Positions 52,504 to 61,328 of a DNA stretch of 64,000 nt are shown piece after piece. The notes below the pieces were generated by a model. It was not told the origin of the DNA. It made no database searches and saw only the letters and a list, made by a program, of their open reading frames with translations. The position numbers and the translations under genes are program-made. The first letter of the stretch is position 1, and each line of letters begins with the position of its first letter. Location: assembly GCF_030012215.1 (NCBI RefSeq), contig NZ_JASCXX010000017.1, positions 52,715-116,714 of the forward strand, written 5' to 3'. Source of the stretch: Anaerobaca lacustris. GTDB taxonomy: Bacteria; Planctomycetota; Phycisphaerae; Sedimentisphaerales; Anaerobacaceae.

Positions 52504-53874
52504 TCAGTCGCGTTTGCCAAGCTGCTCCTCGATTTCCGCCAGCTTCTCGTCCAGTATCTCCTGCGTCCGCGCCTCGACGTTCAGGCGCAGCAGGGGCTCG
52601 GTGTTGCTCGGCCGGCAGTTGAACCACCACTCTTTGAAGCTTACCGTCACGCCGTCGAGCCGGTCGATCTGGCCGTCCCCGTACCGACGGGCCAGTTCTT
52701 CCATCTTGGTCTCTTTGTCCTCGACCTTGAAGTTGATCTCCCCGCTGTTGGCGTAGCGACGCAGCGGCGCGATCAGCTCGCTGATCGGCTTGTCGGCGTC
52801 GTTGATCACGTTCAGCACGTGGACCATCGTGATGGCCGCCGAATCGGCGCAGAAATTGTCGGCGTAGTAGAAGTGGCCCGACAGCTCGCCTCCGAAAACG
52901 GCGTGGGAATCGCGCATCGCCTTCTTCATGTAGGCGTGGCCGACCCGCTCGCGCCGGGGCGTTCCGCCGTGCTTGATGATCTCCTCCATCACGACCCGGC
53001 TGCTGCGAAGGTCGTAGACCACCGCCGATTTCGGCTTCTTCTCCAGGAAGTACGGCACCATCAAGGCCGTCAGCAGATCGCAACTGACGGTCTGGCCGTT
53101 CTCGTCGAGAAGCATCATGCGGTCGGCGTCCCCGTCGAAGCACAGGCCGAAGTCGCACTTCTGCCGCTTGACCATCGCGCGGACCTGGGTGAGGTTCTTC
53201 TCCTTCAGCGGGTCCGGGTCGTGTTTGAACTTGCCCGTATGCTCGAAATTGATCTCCACGATCTCGACCACGCTATCACCGAAGAGCAACGGCAGGGCCT
53301 TGCCCGCCATCCCGTTGGAGGCGTCGACGGCGATCTTCTTGTCCTTCAGGCCCGGACGCAGGAACTGGAGCACGTGCTGCTTGTACTCGGCGCCCAGGTC
53401 CTGTTCTCGGAACGAGCCGGTGGGATTGCCCTTGGTGTGCAGCATGGCCATCGCCAGATGCTGGATGTCCTTGAGCCCGGTGTCGCCGCCGATCGGGACG
53501 GCGCCGCGGCCGGAGATCTTGAACCCGTTGTACTTGGCCGGATTGTGCGAGGCGGTCACCTGCACGCCCCCGCACGTCTTGAGGTGGTTGATGGCAAAAT
53601 ACATCTGGGGGGTATCGATCATCCCGATGTCGACCACGCCGACGCCCGCCGAGCGAATGCCCTCGATCAGCGCCCGGGCGAGGGGCTCGCTGTGGGTCCG
53701 CATGTCCCGGCCGACGCAGATCATGTTGGCCCCCGCCTGGCCCCGCTCGTACCCGGTCATCAGCGACGGCAGGAACCGCGCCGTCGCGCAGCCGATCTTC
53801 CACGCATCCTCTTCGTTCAACTGATCGGGGTGAATGCCCCGGATGTCATACGCCTTGAAAATCTGTGGATCCAT
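52504..53874 (-). CDS. Phosphomannomutase/phosphoglucomutase
   Basis: The start MDPQIFKAYD (53874) follows AAGGAG; a longer frame to 53976 overlaps the promoter. In the 456-residue protein the active serine lies in TASHNPAKYNG (near 110), metal-binding aspartates in FDGDADRM (near 247), sugar-binding GELSGHFYY (near 330) and phosphate-binding RPSNTEPLLRL (near 423). It interconverts hexose-6- and hexose-1-phosphates for nucleotide-sugar synthesis. Product specificity between mannose and glucose is not decided by sequence here. It is first in the leftward gene run. Confidence 0.93.
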   Translation of the reverse strand: MDPQIFKAYDIRGIHPDQLNEEDAWKIGCATARFLPSLMTGYERGQAGANMICVGRDMRTHSEPLARALIEGIRSAGVGVVDIGMIDTPQMYFAINHLKTCGGVQVTASHNPAKYNGFKISGRGAVPIGGDTGLKDIQHLAMAMLHTKGNPTGSFREQDLGAEYKQHVLQFLRPGLKDKKIAVDASNGMAGKALPLLFGDSVVEIVEINFEHTGKFKHDPDPLKEKNLTQVRAMVKRQKCDFGLCFDGDADRMMLLDENGQTVSCDLLTALMVPYFLEKKPKSAVVYDLRSSRVVMEEIIKHGGTPRRERVGHAYMKKAMRDSHAVFGGELSGHFYYADNFCADSAAITMVHVLNVINDADKPISELIAPLRRYANSGEINFKVEDKETKMEELARRYGDGQIDRLDGVTVSFKEWWFNCRPSNTEPLLRLNVEARTQEILDEKLAEIEEQLGKRD

Positions 53875-53953
53875 ACAGCCAACTCCTTTGGTCTTGCGAT
53901 GCCACTGAATCGATCCGACCGCCTGACGCGACCGCCCCCATTGAGGGGGGTTC

Positions 53954-53983
53954 ATCATATCCGGGCCATAGGACACGTGTCAA
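53954..53983 (-). promoter_or_regulatory. Promoter for the phosphomannomutase gene
   Basis: On the minus strand TTGACA (53978-53983), 18 bases and TATGAT (53954-53959) lie about 80 bp before the start at 53874. A GACACGTGTC palindrome overlaps the -35 box. Confidence 0.75.
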
Positions 53984-54187
53984 TCGCCCGTCTTGCCCTC
54001 GATCTTCTTGCAATACCGGGCCGTCTCGTGTAAGGTAGGCGCAAACTGGTCGGAGCGTGTTTTTCCGACCGACTCAGGTTGTGCTGTGATAGCCGTCCCT
54101 CGCGGCGACTCGATCGCTGGAGAGCGCCAGGAGAGTCTGAACAAGGCTTCGATTGCGGCCGAGGTCGCAGCGATGTGAATTCCGCCC

Positions 54188-54217
54188 TGGACGGATCTTC
54201 ACAACACGTTGTATCAT
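54188..54217 (+). promoter_or_regulatory. Candidate original promoter of the split tRNA-Arg gene
   Basis: TGGACG (54188-54193), 18 bases and TATCAT (54212-54217) end 9 bp before the tRNA 5' half. With the tRNA broken it would now produce only a truncated RNA. Confidence 0.4.
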
Positions 54218-54225
54218 ATAGTTTT

Positions 54226-54264
54226 GCGCCCGTAGCTCAGTAGGATAGAGCATCGGTTTCCTAA
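54226..54264 (+). pseudogene. 5' half of tRNA-Arg(CCT), left attachment site
   Basis: These 39 bases are identical to the first 39 bases of the complete tRNA at 62925-62998, covering the acceptor strand, D-arm, 5' anticodon stem and anticodon loop to CCTAA. Identity stops right after the loop. This is the left boundary of the integrated element. A run of nearby inverted repeats (GTAAGT...ACTTAC at 54282-54329, GTGCTT...AAGCAC at 54307-54325) starts just inside. Confidence 0.9.
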
Positions 54265-54355
54265 CACGAACACGCCACTTTGTAAGTCTTTGTCTGCAAA
54301 GCGTTTGTGCTTATGTGACAAGCACTTACGACAGCAGCCGAAACTCGCCCGAACG

Positions 54356-54559
54356 TCAACCGAGAACGAAACGAGCATAGTTGGCGCGCGCTTGGCGCGC
54401 GCCCGTGGGCTTCGAAGTCGGTAAAGCCGGTCCATACAGAAACCATTCCAGAGCATCGTAGAGGACCAGGTTCGGGTCTTCCCTCCGCTCCCTGGCCTTG
54501 TTCAGCAAGCACTGGTGGAAACGGAACGCCAGCCCGTTCTGTTCGTGAACCTTGCGACA
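54356..54559 (-). pseudogene. Possible gene remnant near the left end of the element
   Basis: A minus-strand frame ending with TGA at 54356-54358 reads plausibly as protein (CRKVHEQNGLAFRFHQ, LVLYDALEWFLYGP) but has no start and is cut by an upstream stop near 54560. It may be the C-terminal end of a deleted gene. No family recognised. Confidence 0.3.
54381..54404 (+). repeat. Left copy of a 24-bp GGCGCGC-rich repeat
   Basis: TTGGCGCGC followed by GCTTGGCGCGCGCCC. It matches 21 of 24 positions with the copy at 62832-62855, in the same orientation. It lies 117 bp inside the left attachment repeat and may be an integrase or directionality-factor site. Confidence 0.6.
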
Positions 54560-55052
54560 GGTGCGTCCTCGCTACGCCCACGAATGATGGTGAGAGCGTG
54601 AACGTGGAACACGTTCGGCAGCCGCTCCGTGTGTCGCCTTCCTGACAGAACAACGGGCATCAGGATCACAGGACACTATTCCAGAGCGAGGGAGGGAACA
54701 GGGTGGCAGTTCTTGACCTTCTTGGCGGACGCGGGGAGGAAATGCAGCGTTTCCCGTTGGCTTGTGTGGTCTCGCGCAAAGTGGATGCCCCATATGGGAT
54801 TTTGCTTGAGTCCGAGCAACAGTATGTCGTAGAATATGGCGTGGGACGGGGAGCGTTCTGTAGCTATTGTAGTTGTCGGGGCCTTTGGAGCGCTGTTCTT
54901 GCGCTCGAGGAGGAGCCAGGATAACCACAAGGCAGTCGCACACCGAAACGTGATCTCATCGCGATGCGTTATGACCTGGGAGACAGGTGTATTCTGTGTC
55001 GAGAGGCAGTAAGAACGTGGGGATGTACGGAATGCTCTGAAGGAGGAATGCT
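54560..55052. other. Non-coding stretch with a candidate promoter
   Basis: Several short frames overlap here, none with a ribosome site or protein-like composition. TTGAGT (54806-54811), 18 bases and TAGAAT (54830-54835) could drive the surface-protein gene at 55053. Otherwise nothing is seen. Confidence 0.35.
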
Positions 55053-57914
55053 ATGGTTGGGAAACTCAGTTGTCTGATCCTGTGCTTGGGGGTGTTGTGC
55101 TTGGTGAGCCCCTCCGCCCGTGGGGATCTGGTGGGCCACTGGCCTTTCGATGGAAACCTGAACGACGTGGCCGGCACAGCCAACGGGACGTTCAGCGGAG
55201 GGCAGGCAAGTTACGAGAAGGGACGGGTCCGTCAAGCGATCTCGTTCGACGGGGTGGACGACTATGTGGACATTCCATCGCCCGCGAATCCCTCGGTCTA
55301 CACGATTGCGGCGTGGGTCAGGCCGGCCAGGACGAGCGCGGCGGCGGTTATCACGCGGACGGACGCCTCGGGGCCGACCACAAGTTGGTCCCACCAACTG
55401 CGAATCAACGCGGTCGGCCAGTTCCACCACTACCTGTGGGTGGGTGCGGAGCGCCACGTGTCCGGCACGACGGTGATCGTTCCGGATACATGGTACCACG
55501 TAATCATCATGGCCGAGAACAACGGGCCGATGCGCATCTTCGTCAACGGCATAGAAGAAGGGACGTCCATCAGCACCGCCGGCACGCTCTGGGCCACGGG
55601 CACCCGGATCTTCGTCGGGTCCAATTCCGGTCACAGCATGGGCTGGTTCCAGGGCTTGGTGGACGACCTGCGAATCTACGATGAGGCTCTGGCGGCGGAC
55701 CAGATCCGCAAGATCATGCGTGGTGATGCCGCCATGAGCTTTGACGCGTACCCGGAAGACGGCACCGCAGACGTACCTCGCGACATGGTCCTGGCCTGGA
55801 CGCCAGGGGAATTCGCGGCGGCACACGACGTGTACTTCGGCACCGTGTTTGATGATGTCAACGATGCGAGCCGGGCCAACCCGAGGGGTGTGCTCGTCAG
55901 CCAGGGGCAGGCGGTGGCCACGTACGATCCGGCTGGTGTGCTCGACTTCGAGACGACCTATTACTGGCGCATTGATGAGGTCAACGCGCCGCCGACCAAC
56001 ACCATCTTCAAAGGCGATGTCTGGGGCTTCACAACCGAGCCCGTCGGCTATCCCATTGCCAACATCGTCGCCACCAGCAACGGCCGTTCCGAGGAGGCCG
56101 CCGGACCGCAGAACACCGTCAATGGTTCCGGCCTTGATGCCGCCGATCAGCATTCGACCGCCAGCGATGACATGTGGCTGGCCACACCCGGAGCCGACCC
56201 CCTGTGGATACAGTATGAGTTCGACCGCGTCTACAAGCTCCACCAGATGCTCGTCTGGAACTACAACGTCCAGTTCGAACTGCTCCTGGGCTTCGGGATC
56301 AAGAACGTGACAGTCGAGTACTCCGAGAACGGGACCGATTGGGCGAGTCTGGGCGACGTCGACTTGGCCCGGGCCACCGCCAAAGCGACGTACACGGCCA
56401 ATACGATCGTCGATTTCGGCGGGGTTCCCGTCAAGTACGTGCGCCTGAATGTCAACAGCGGCTACGGGATGATGGGCCAGTACGGACTCAGCGAGGTCCG
56501 CTTCCTGTTCATCCCCGCCCAGGCCCGCGAACCCCAGCCAGCCGCCGGCGCCACCGACGTGGAAGTCGGCACAGCTCTGAGTTGGCGGTCCGGTCGCGAG
56601 GCCGTCTCGCACGAGGTGTATCTGGGCACGGACGCAGATGCCTTGACCTTGGCCGGCACGGTTGGCAGCCCCGTGTTCGCTCCGAGTGACCTTCAGTTCG
56701 GGCGCACCTATCACTGGCGGATCGACGAAGTCAACGAGGCTGACGCCGTCACGGTATGGGCCGGCGAATTCTGGAGTTTCTCGACGCAGGAGTATGCGTT
56801 GATCGACGGGTTCGAGACGTACAACGACGACATCGACGCCGGCACGGCGATCTTCGACACCTGGCTGGATGGCTGGGTCAACAACACCGGCTCGACGGTC
56901 GGCCATCTCCAGACGCCTTTCGCCGAGCGAACGATCGTCCACCGTGGCCGTCAGGCCATGCCGCTGTTCTACGACAATACGAACTCGCCGTTCTACTCCG
57001 AGGCCGAGCGGACCTTTGCCAATACGAACTGGTCGGGCAACGGCGCCGACACGCTCGTGCTCTACGTCCGCGGCAACGCGCCGGCGTTCGCCGAAACAGC
57101 CGATGGACAGATCATCATGAACGCGATCGGCAGCGACATCTGGGGTGCTGCCGATCAGTTCCGCTTTGCCTACAAGAGCCTCAGCGGCAACGGCTCGATC
57201 GTGGTGCGGGTCGACAGCCTGATCCGCAGCGACGAATGGGCGAAGGCCGGCGTGATGATTCGCGAGACACTCGAAGCCGGCTCGAAGCATGCCTTCGTAG
57301 CCGTGACGCCGACGCCATCCCACGGGGTCTCGTTCCAGCGTCGTCCGGTCGCCGCAGCGGCCAGCGCCAATACGGACGTGGCCGACATCGCGATCCCGCA
57401 CTGGGTGAAGCTGACCCGGACGGGCAACCTCCTCACGGCCCAGCAGTCGCAAGACGGCGTGAACTGGGTGAACATCACCCCCGCGACACCGGTGGAAATC
57501 ACGATGGCCGCCAACGTCTACATCGGTCTGGCGTTGACCAGCCACAACACGACCGTCTCGACGGCGGCCGAGTTCTCCAACGTGACCATGACCGGCAGCG
57601 TCACGGGCGCCTGGCAGACGGCCGAAATCGGCGTCACCCAGCCGACGGGCAACGACTCGGCCGAGCCGATGTACGTACGGATCGAGGACGCTACGGGCAG
57701 GAGCGCCACGGTCGTGAACCCGGATGAAGCGATCACACTGCGCCCATCGTGGCAGGAATGGAGAGTCTCGTACGGCGATCTGGCCGGTGTGAATCTGGGC
57801 CGGGTCCAGAAGATGGTGATCGGCGTCGGCAGCAAGACCAGTCCGAGGGCCGGCGGCAAGGGCGTCGTTTACGTCGACGACATCGGGTTCGGCCGACCGG
57901 CCGGCACACGATAG
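55053..57914 (+). CDS. Exported LamG/discoidin/DUF1349-type surface protein carried by the element
   Basis: The 953-residue protein starts MVGKLSCLIL behind AGGAGGAA; a signal peptide ends near residue 24 (SARGD). A LamG domain covers about 25-225 (GHWPFDGNLNDVAG, DGVDDYVDIP, WYHVIIMAE). A fibronectin-like repeat, a discoidin F5/8C domain, a second fibronectin-like repeat, a jelly-roll domain (IDGFETYNDDIDAG) and a DUF1349-like domain follow. From about residue 225 on, the order and motifs match the chromosomal protein at 38828-41659. Only the N-terminal domain differs (LamG instead of DNRLRE). It probably binds polysaccharide outside the cell. A hairpin terminator follows. Confidence 0.82.
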   Translation: MVGKLSCLILCLGVLCLVSPSARGDLVGHWPFDGNLNDVAGTANGTFSGGQASYEKGRVRQAISFDGVDDYVDIPSPANPSVYTIAAWVRPARTSAAAVITRTDASGPTTSWSHQLRINAVGQFHHYLWVGAERHVSGTTVIVPDTWYHVIIMAENNGPMRIFVNGIEEGTSISTAGTLWATGTRIFVGSNSGHSMGWFQGLVDDLRIYDEALAADQIRKIMRGDAAMSFDAYPEDGTADVPRDMVLAWTPGEFAAAHDVYFGTVFDDVNDASRANPRGVLVSQGQAVATYDPAGVLDFETTYYWRIDEVNAPPTNTIFKGDVWGFTTEPVGYPIANIVATSNGRSEEAAGPQNTVNGSGLDAADQHSTASDDMWLATPGADPLWIQYEFDRVYKLHQMLVWNYNVQFELLLGFGIKNVTVEYSENGTDWASLGDVDLARATAKATYTANTIVDFGGVPVKYVRLNVNSGYGMMGQYGLSEVRFLFIPAQAREPQPAAGATDVEVGTALSWRSGREAVSHEVYLGTDADALTLAGTVGSPVFAPSDLQFGRTYHWRIDEVNEADAVTVWAGEFWSFSTQEYALIDGFETYNDDIDAGTAIFDTWLDGWVNNTGSTVGHLQTPFAERTIVHRGRQAMPLFYDNTNSPFYSEAERTFANTNWSGNGADTLVLYVRGNAPAFAETADGQIIMNAIGSDIWGAADQFRFAYKSLSGNGSIVVRVDSLIRSDEWAKAGVMIRETLEAGSKHAFVAVTPTPSHGVSFQRRPVAAAASANTDVADIAIPHWVKLTRTGNLLTAQQSQDGVNWVNITPATPVEITMAANVYIGLALTSHNTTVSTAAEFSNVTMTGSVTGAWQTAEIGVTQPTGNDSAEPMYVRIEDATGRSATVVNPDEAITLRPSWQEWRVSYGDLAGVNLGRVQKMVIGVGSKTSPRAGGKGVVYVDDIGFGRPAGTR

Positions 57915-57950
57915 CGTTCTGACATACGGCATTTGGTGCAGTATCATTCA

Positions 57951-57985
57951 GGGCCCGTGCCAACTTGGCGTGGGCCCTTTCCTTT
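57951..57985 (+). terminator. Terminator after the surface-protein gene
   Basis: GGGCCCGTGCCAA and TTGGCGTGGGCCC form a 13-bp stem with two G-U pairs around one base (57951-57977), followed by TTTCCTTT (57978-57985). Confidence 0.75.
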
Positions 57986-58389
57986 CAAGGCCTGCGCCCG
58001 CTCCGATAATCGACGAAAGTCATCGGGGGATACGGCGATGACCGGGAGAGTGGATCGCCTTGTGGATACGAAAAGAACGGGCGCGTTTCCGCAGCCGCTC
58101 CGGGGGTCGCTGTCCCTGCTGAACTCTCGGCTGCTGCCAGGGACTTTGGAATCACGACTGACTATTTGAAAGCGGAGGAGAGGAAGCAGAGGGAGGGGAT
58201 AGAAGCAGAAGGGTCAAGGGGCGGGCTGCTATTGCTGGCCGGTGGGCAGGGTGGAAGGCTCAACTGTCAGGGTGACGGACGACGGGACGGACAGAGACTG
58301 GGCGCCTGGGCGGGGGCGAAACGCTTGCATTCTGCCTGCGTTCCTGAGAGAATGGTGCTGTTTGGGGGGCAGCACGGTGGGGAGTTGGC
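57986..58389. other. Non-coding stretch with a candidate promoter for the ECF gene
   Basis: No convincing gene in 404 bp. TTGCAT (58325-58330), 17 bases and GAGAAT (58348-58353) lie 37 bp before the ECF start; the -10 box is weak. The region is purine-rich near 58165-58200. Confidence 0.35.
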
Positions 58390-58968
58390 ATGACGGATGT
58401 GACGCGCATCTTGAACGCCATTGAACGGGGGGACGCGAAGGCTACAGACGAACTGCTCCCTTTGGTCTACGAAGAACTACGTATACTGGCCGCTCAGAAG
58501 CTGTCCCATGAGTCGCCCGGGCAGACACTCCAAGCCACCGCCCTGGTGCATGAGGCCTACATCCGCCTGGTGGGAGATAAACCCCAAAGCTGGGACAATC
58601 ATGGTCATTTCTTTGCCGCCGCGGCGGAGGCGATGCGGCGGATTCTCGTCGAAAATGCCCGACGCAAGAAGTGTCATAGACACGGTGGCGGAAGACAGCG
58701 AGTCGAACTGGATGAAGGAGCGATTTTGGCTCCCGACGATGTTCCTCCTGACGACATGCTGGCGCTGGATGAGGCCTTGGAGAGACTTGCAGACCATAAC
58801 AAGCCGATGGCGGACCTGGTGAAGCTACGAGCCTTTGCCGGATTGACGGGCAAGCAGGCCGCCGAAGCACTGGGCATATCCGAGTCCAAGGCATGTGAAG
58901 ACCTCGCCTATGCTCGGGCGTGGCTTGCCCTGGAAATAGGCAAGGGCGACCACTCCCCTGTCGCCTGA
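58390..58968 (+). CDS. ECF-type RNA polymerase sigma factor
   Basis: The 192-residue protein starts MTDVTRILNA behind GGGGAG. Region sigma2 (about 15-90: ELLPLVYEELRILAAQKLSHE, LQATALVHEAYIRLVG, WDNHGHFFAAAAEAMRRIL) and region sigma4 (about 125-185: LVKLRAFAGLTGKQAAEALGISES) are typical of the planctomycetal ECF group usually encoded next to a WD40- or TPR-carrying Ser/Thr kinase. It would redirect RNA polymerase to a stress or surface regulon. The broken kinase follows 100 bp later. Confidence 0.9.
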   Translation: MTDVTRILNAIERGDAKATDELLPLVYEELRILAAQKLSHESPGQTLQATALVHEAYIRLVGDKPQSWDNHGHFFAAAAEAMRRILVENARRKKCHRHGGGRQRVELDEGAILAPDDVPPDDMLALDEALERLADHNKPMADLVKLRAFAGLTGKQAAEALGISESKACEDLAYARAWLALEIGKGDHSPVA

Positions 58969-59068
58969 CACGGTCTGGCGCCCTGGACGGCGAAGTTCTT
59001 TGCTTTTTTTTCCATTTCCGGCGAATTTCGCGCCCTGGAATTTCGCATTGTACTTCGGAGACAAACAT

Positions 59069-59993
59069 ATGTCCGATCAATGCAAAGACGAAGAGGCCAT
59101 CTTCAAGGCGGCTGTGAAACTCAGGACTCCTCCCGAGCAGGAGGCCTATATCGAGGAGGTTTGCGGCGATGACCCGGCCCTCCTGGCCAGGCTGAAGTCG
59201 CTGCTCAAGGCCCACGACAAGGGACACGCCGTGCTGGACGCATTGATACAACCGCCCGGAGTGGGCATCGATAGTCCTGCCATCTCTGAGGGCCCCGGCA
59301 CGGTCATCGGCCACTACAAGCTGCTGGAGAGGATTGGCGAGGGGGGGATGGCGGTCGTCTATATGGCCGAGCAGGAGCGGCCGATCCGGCGGAAGGTGGC
59401 CCTGAAGATCATCAAGCTCGGGATGGACACCCGGCAGGTGATCGCCCGGTTCGAGGCCGAGCGGCAGGCCCTGGCGATGATGGACCATCCGAGCATCGCC
59501 AAGGTGTTGGACGCCGGAGCGACCGAGACCGGCCGGCCGTACTTCGTCATGGAACTGGTCCAGGGCGTCTCAATCACCGAGTACTGCGACAAGAACAACC
59601 TCAGCACCAAGGACCGGCTGGCCCTGTTCCTGGCGGTCTGCAACGCCGCAGACAGACCCGCAATACTCCATTCTCCTTGAACAGCGCAGCGAGGTCTTGT
59701 TGCGGATGGGTGAGTACGAGCGCGTGATCGCCGAGGCCCCGGCGAGGGCGAAAGATCTTTCGCCCCTACGGTACCACCTCTTCGCCGCTTTGACGGCGCT
59801 CGGGCAGTACGACAAAGCGGACGCCCTGTTCCGCGAGATCATCGCACCGGGCCACGAGGCACGCCGCAAGTTCGGCGACTGGTGCGCCAAGTACGTCTTC
59901 GACACACTGGCAGCCGGACGGTCAGGGGGACATCGCAGCGAAGATGTTCTGATTTATTCTGGCTCCTCAATTTCTTTGTTCATCAAGACTTAG
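59069..59993 (+). pseudogene. Broken Ser/Thr protein kinase next to the ECF gene
   Basis: The start MSDQCKDEEA (59069) follows GGAG. The N-terminal lead region (CGDDPALLARLKSLLKAH) and kinase lobe (GEGGMAVVY glycine loop near 91, VALKII with K113) are intact. The frame ends at 59680 right after LALFLAVCNA, where HRD and DFG motifs should follow. A second piece in another frame (about 59690-59950: LEQRSEVLLRMGEYERVIAE) resembles the TPR-like C-terminus of such kinases. An internal deletion with frameshift is inferred, so the ECF partner is probably non-functional. Confidence 0.75.
59745..59770. repeat. Dispersed palindrome copy D inside the broken kinase gene
   Basis: The core GGGCGAAAGATCTTTCGCCC (59747-59766) is a perfect 20-base palindrome, followed by CTAC. 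In the frame of the kinase's C-terminal piece it reads as ARAKDLSP. It lies inside the tRNA element, so the element has also received this repeat. Confidence 0.8.
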
Positions 59994-60066
59994 CAGTCCT
60001 GCTGTCATCATAAGTGACGAACTGACCCCCGCTGGTTACGTTCTGTCCCCCCTCACGTCACCTCCC

Positions 60067-61110
60067 TTGGAGTCTTTCGGGCACGATTTCGCCGCATTGG
60101 CAGAGCGCTATGTGAACCAGATTGTCGAGAGCAGGCTCACAGACCTCAGCACGACATTGGGTGTATCAACTGGCAGCCTCAGGCGGCTTCGGGTTGGTTG
60201 GGACGGGCGAGCATACAGTTTCCCCATGAGCAATGCCTGCCGAGAGACAATCGGCATCCGACGACGATTCCCGAGCGGCGGCAAGGCCGCTGTGAAAGGC
60301 AGTCAAACGGGGTTATTTGTTCCGCTCGACCTGATCGCCGAAGGGCCATTGCTGATCGTCGAGGGCGAATCGGATCTGGCCGCCGCGCTGGATCTGGGGT
60401 TCTCCGCAATCGGTCGTCCGAATTGTACGGCGATGGTCCGGATGACCGTTGAGTTCGCTCGTCTATATCGTGAAGTGGTGGTCGTTGGCGATAACGATGA
60501 GCCGGGACACAGAGGGGCCGATGCCGGGTTGGCAGCGCTGGATGACTTCGCCGTCGCGGTTGAGAAGAACCTTCGGACTGGCGGCGAGTTCGAATCGATG
60601 CGCGATTGGGCTGGAAAGCTCGTGGGCGCGGTGTGCCGGATCGCCGGGATCCTGCATGGCTTGATGCATACCGGCTCGCAGGGTCTCCAAGGTCAGCCAA
60701 TCGACCTGGAGACCACACTCGGCGCCATAGCCATTGGTGAATATCTGGTCCCACACGCCCAAGCCGCCTTCTTCGAGATGGGGGCTGACCCTGCCATCGA
60801 CATCGCCCGGAAGATTCTCGGCTTGATAGAGGAAGAGGCGCTCTCAGTGTTCAGCAAACGGGATGCGTTTAACAAATGTCGAGGGGCGGTTCACAAGGTC
60901 ACTGAGATGGATGAACCGATACGATTGCTTGCGGACCACGGGTACATTCGAGAGCGCCAGTTACAGCGCGTGGGATCAGGGAGAAAACCCAGTCCGACGT
61001 ATGAGGTGAATCCGCTGTGGCTCGCGCAGAATACGCACAATACGCACAATTACCCTCTCATCGCTAATTCTGCGGATTCTGCGCAATGTGCGCAGGAGGT
61101 TCCGGTATGA
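60067..61110 (+). CDS. Toprim and DUF3987-like replication protein, apparently lacking its core
   Basis: The frame opens upstream without a good start; TTG at 60067 is the assumed start. Residues 93-156 form a toprim domain (LLIVEGESDLAAA, E99; VVVGDNDEPGHRG, D142/D144). From about 165 the sequence (EFESMRDWAGKLVGAVCRIAGILHG) resembles the C-terminal part of DUF3987/primase-helicase proteins. The helicase-like ATPase core (Walker A and B) normally between these parts is absent. An in-frame deletion or fusion near residue 160 is inferred, and the N-terminus may also be missing. Its stop overlaps the next start (ATGA). Activity as a primase is doubtful. Confidence 0.6.
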   Translation: MESFGHDFAALAERYVNQIVESRLTDLSTTLGVSTGSLRRLRVGWDGRAYSFPMSNACRETIGIRRRFPSGGKAAVKGSQTGLFVPLDLIAEGPLLIVEGESDLAAALDLGFSAIGRPNCTAMVRMTVEFARLYREVVVVGDNDEPGHRGADAGLAALDDFAVAVEKNLRTGGEFESMRDWAGKLVGAVCRIAGILHGLMHTGSQGLQGQPIDLETTLGAIAIGEYLVPHAQAAFFEMGADPAIDIARKILGLIEEEALSVFSKRDAFNKCRGAVHKVTEMDEPIRLLADHGYIRERQLQRVGSGRKPSPTYEVNPLWLAQNTHNTHNYPLIANSADSAQCAQEVPV

Positions 61111-61328
61111 TTTTTGCCCTTGAACGTCTGCGAGCCCTGCGTGCGGTCCAGGACTTCGACCCCACGGTCATCAACGACCCAGCAGACCTCCCGATGGACT
61201 GGCGGATCGACTGGGAAGAACGAGCGGCCATCCTGGAATACGACGGGGGCCTAAATCGGGAGGAAGCTGACCGGCAGGCTCTCGATGAGATCGTAGACCG
61301 ATTACGACGCATGGAGGGGATTAGTTGA
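61107..61328 (+). CDS. Small hypothetical protein in the element
   Basis: The start MIFALERLRA (61107) is chosen over an upstream ATG (61086) because AGGAGG sits six bases before it and it overlaps the previous stop (ATGA). The 73-residue protein is charged and helical (RIDWEERAAILEYDGGLNREEADRQAL), with no known motif. It is tightly coupled to both neighbours (4-bp and 1-bp overlaps), so it belongs to the integrase-proximal operon. Confidence 0.65.
   Translation: MIFALERLRALRAVQDFDPTVINDPADLPMDWRIDWEERAAILEYDGGLNREEADRQALDEIVDRLRRMEGIS

Noticed and set aside
54703..54924. 73-residue plus-strand frame inside the element
   Set aside because: GTG start without a ribosome site, and the protein has no recognisable pattern.
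54969..57947. 992-residue open frame on the minus strand
   Set aside because: It is antisense to the LamG/discoidin gene, has no ribosome site and a composition typical of a shadow frame in GC-rich DNA.
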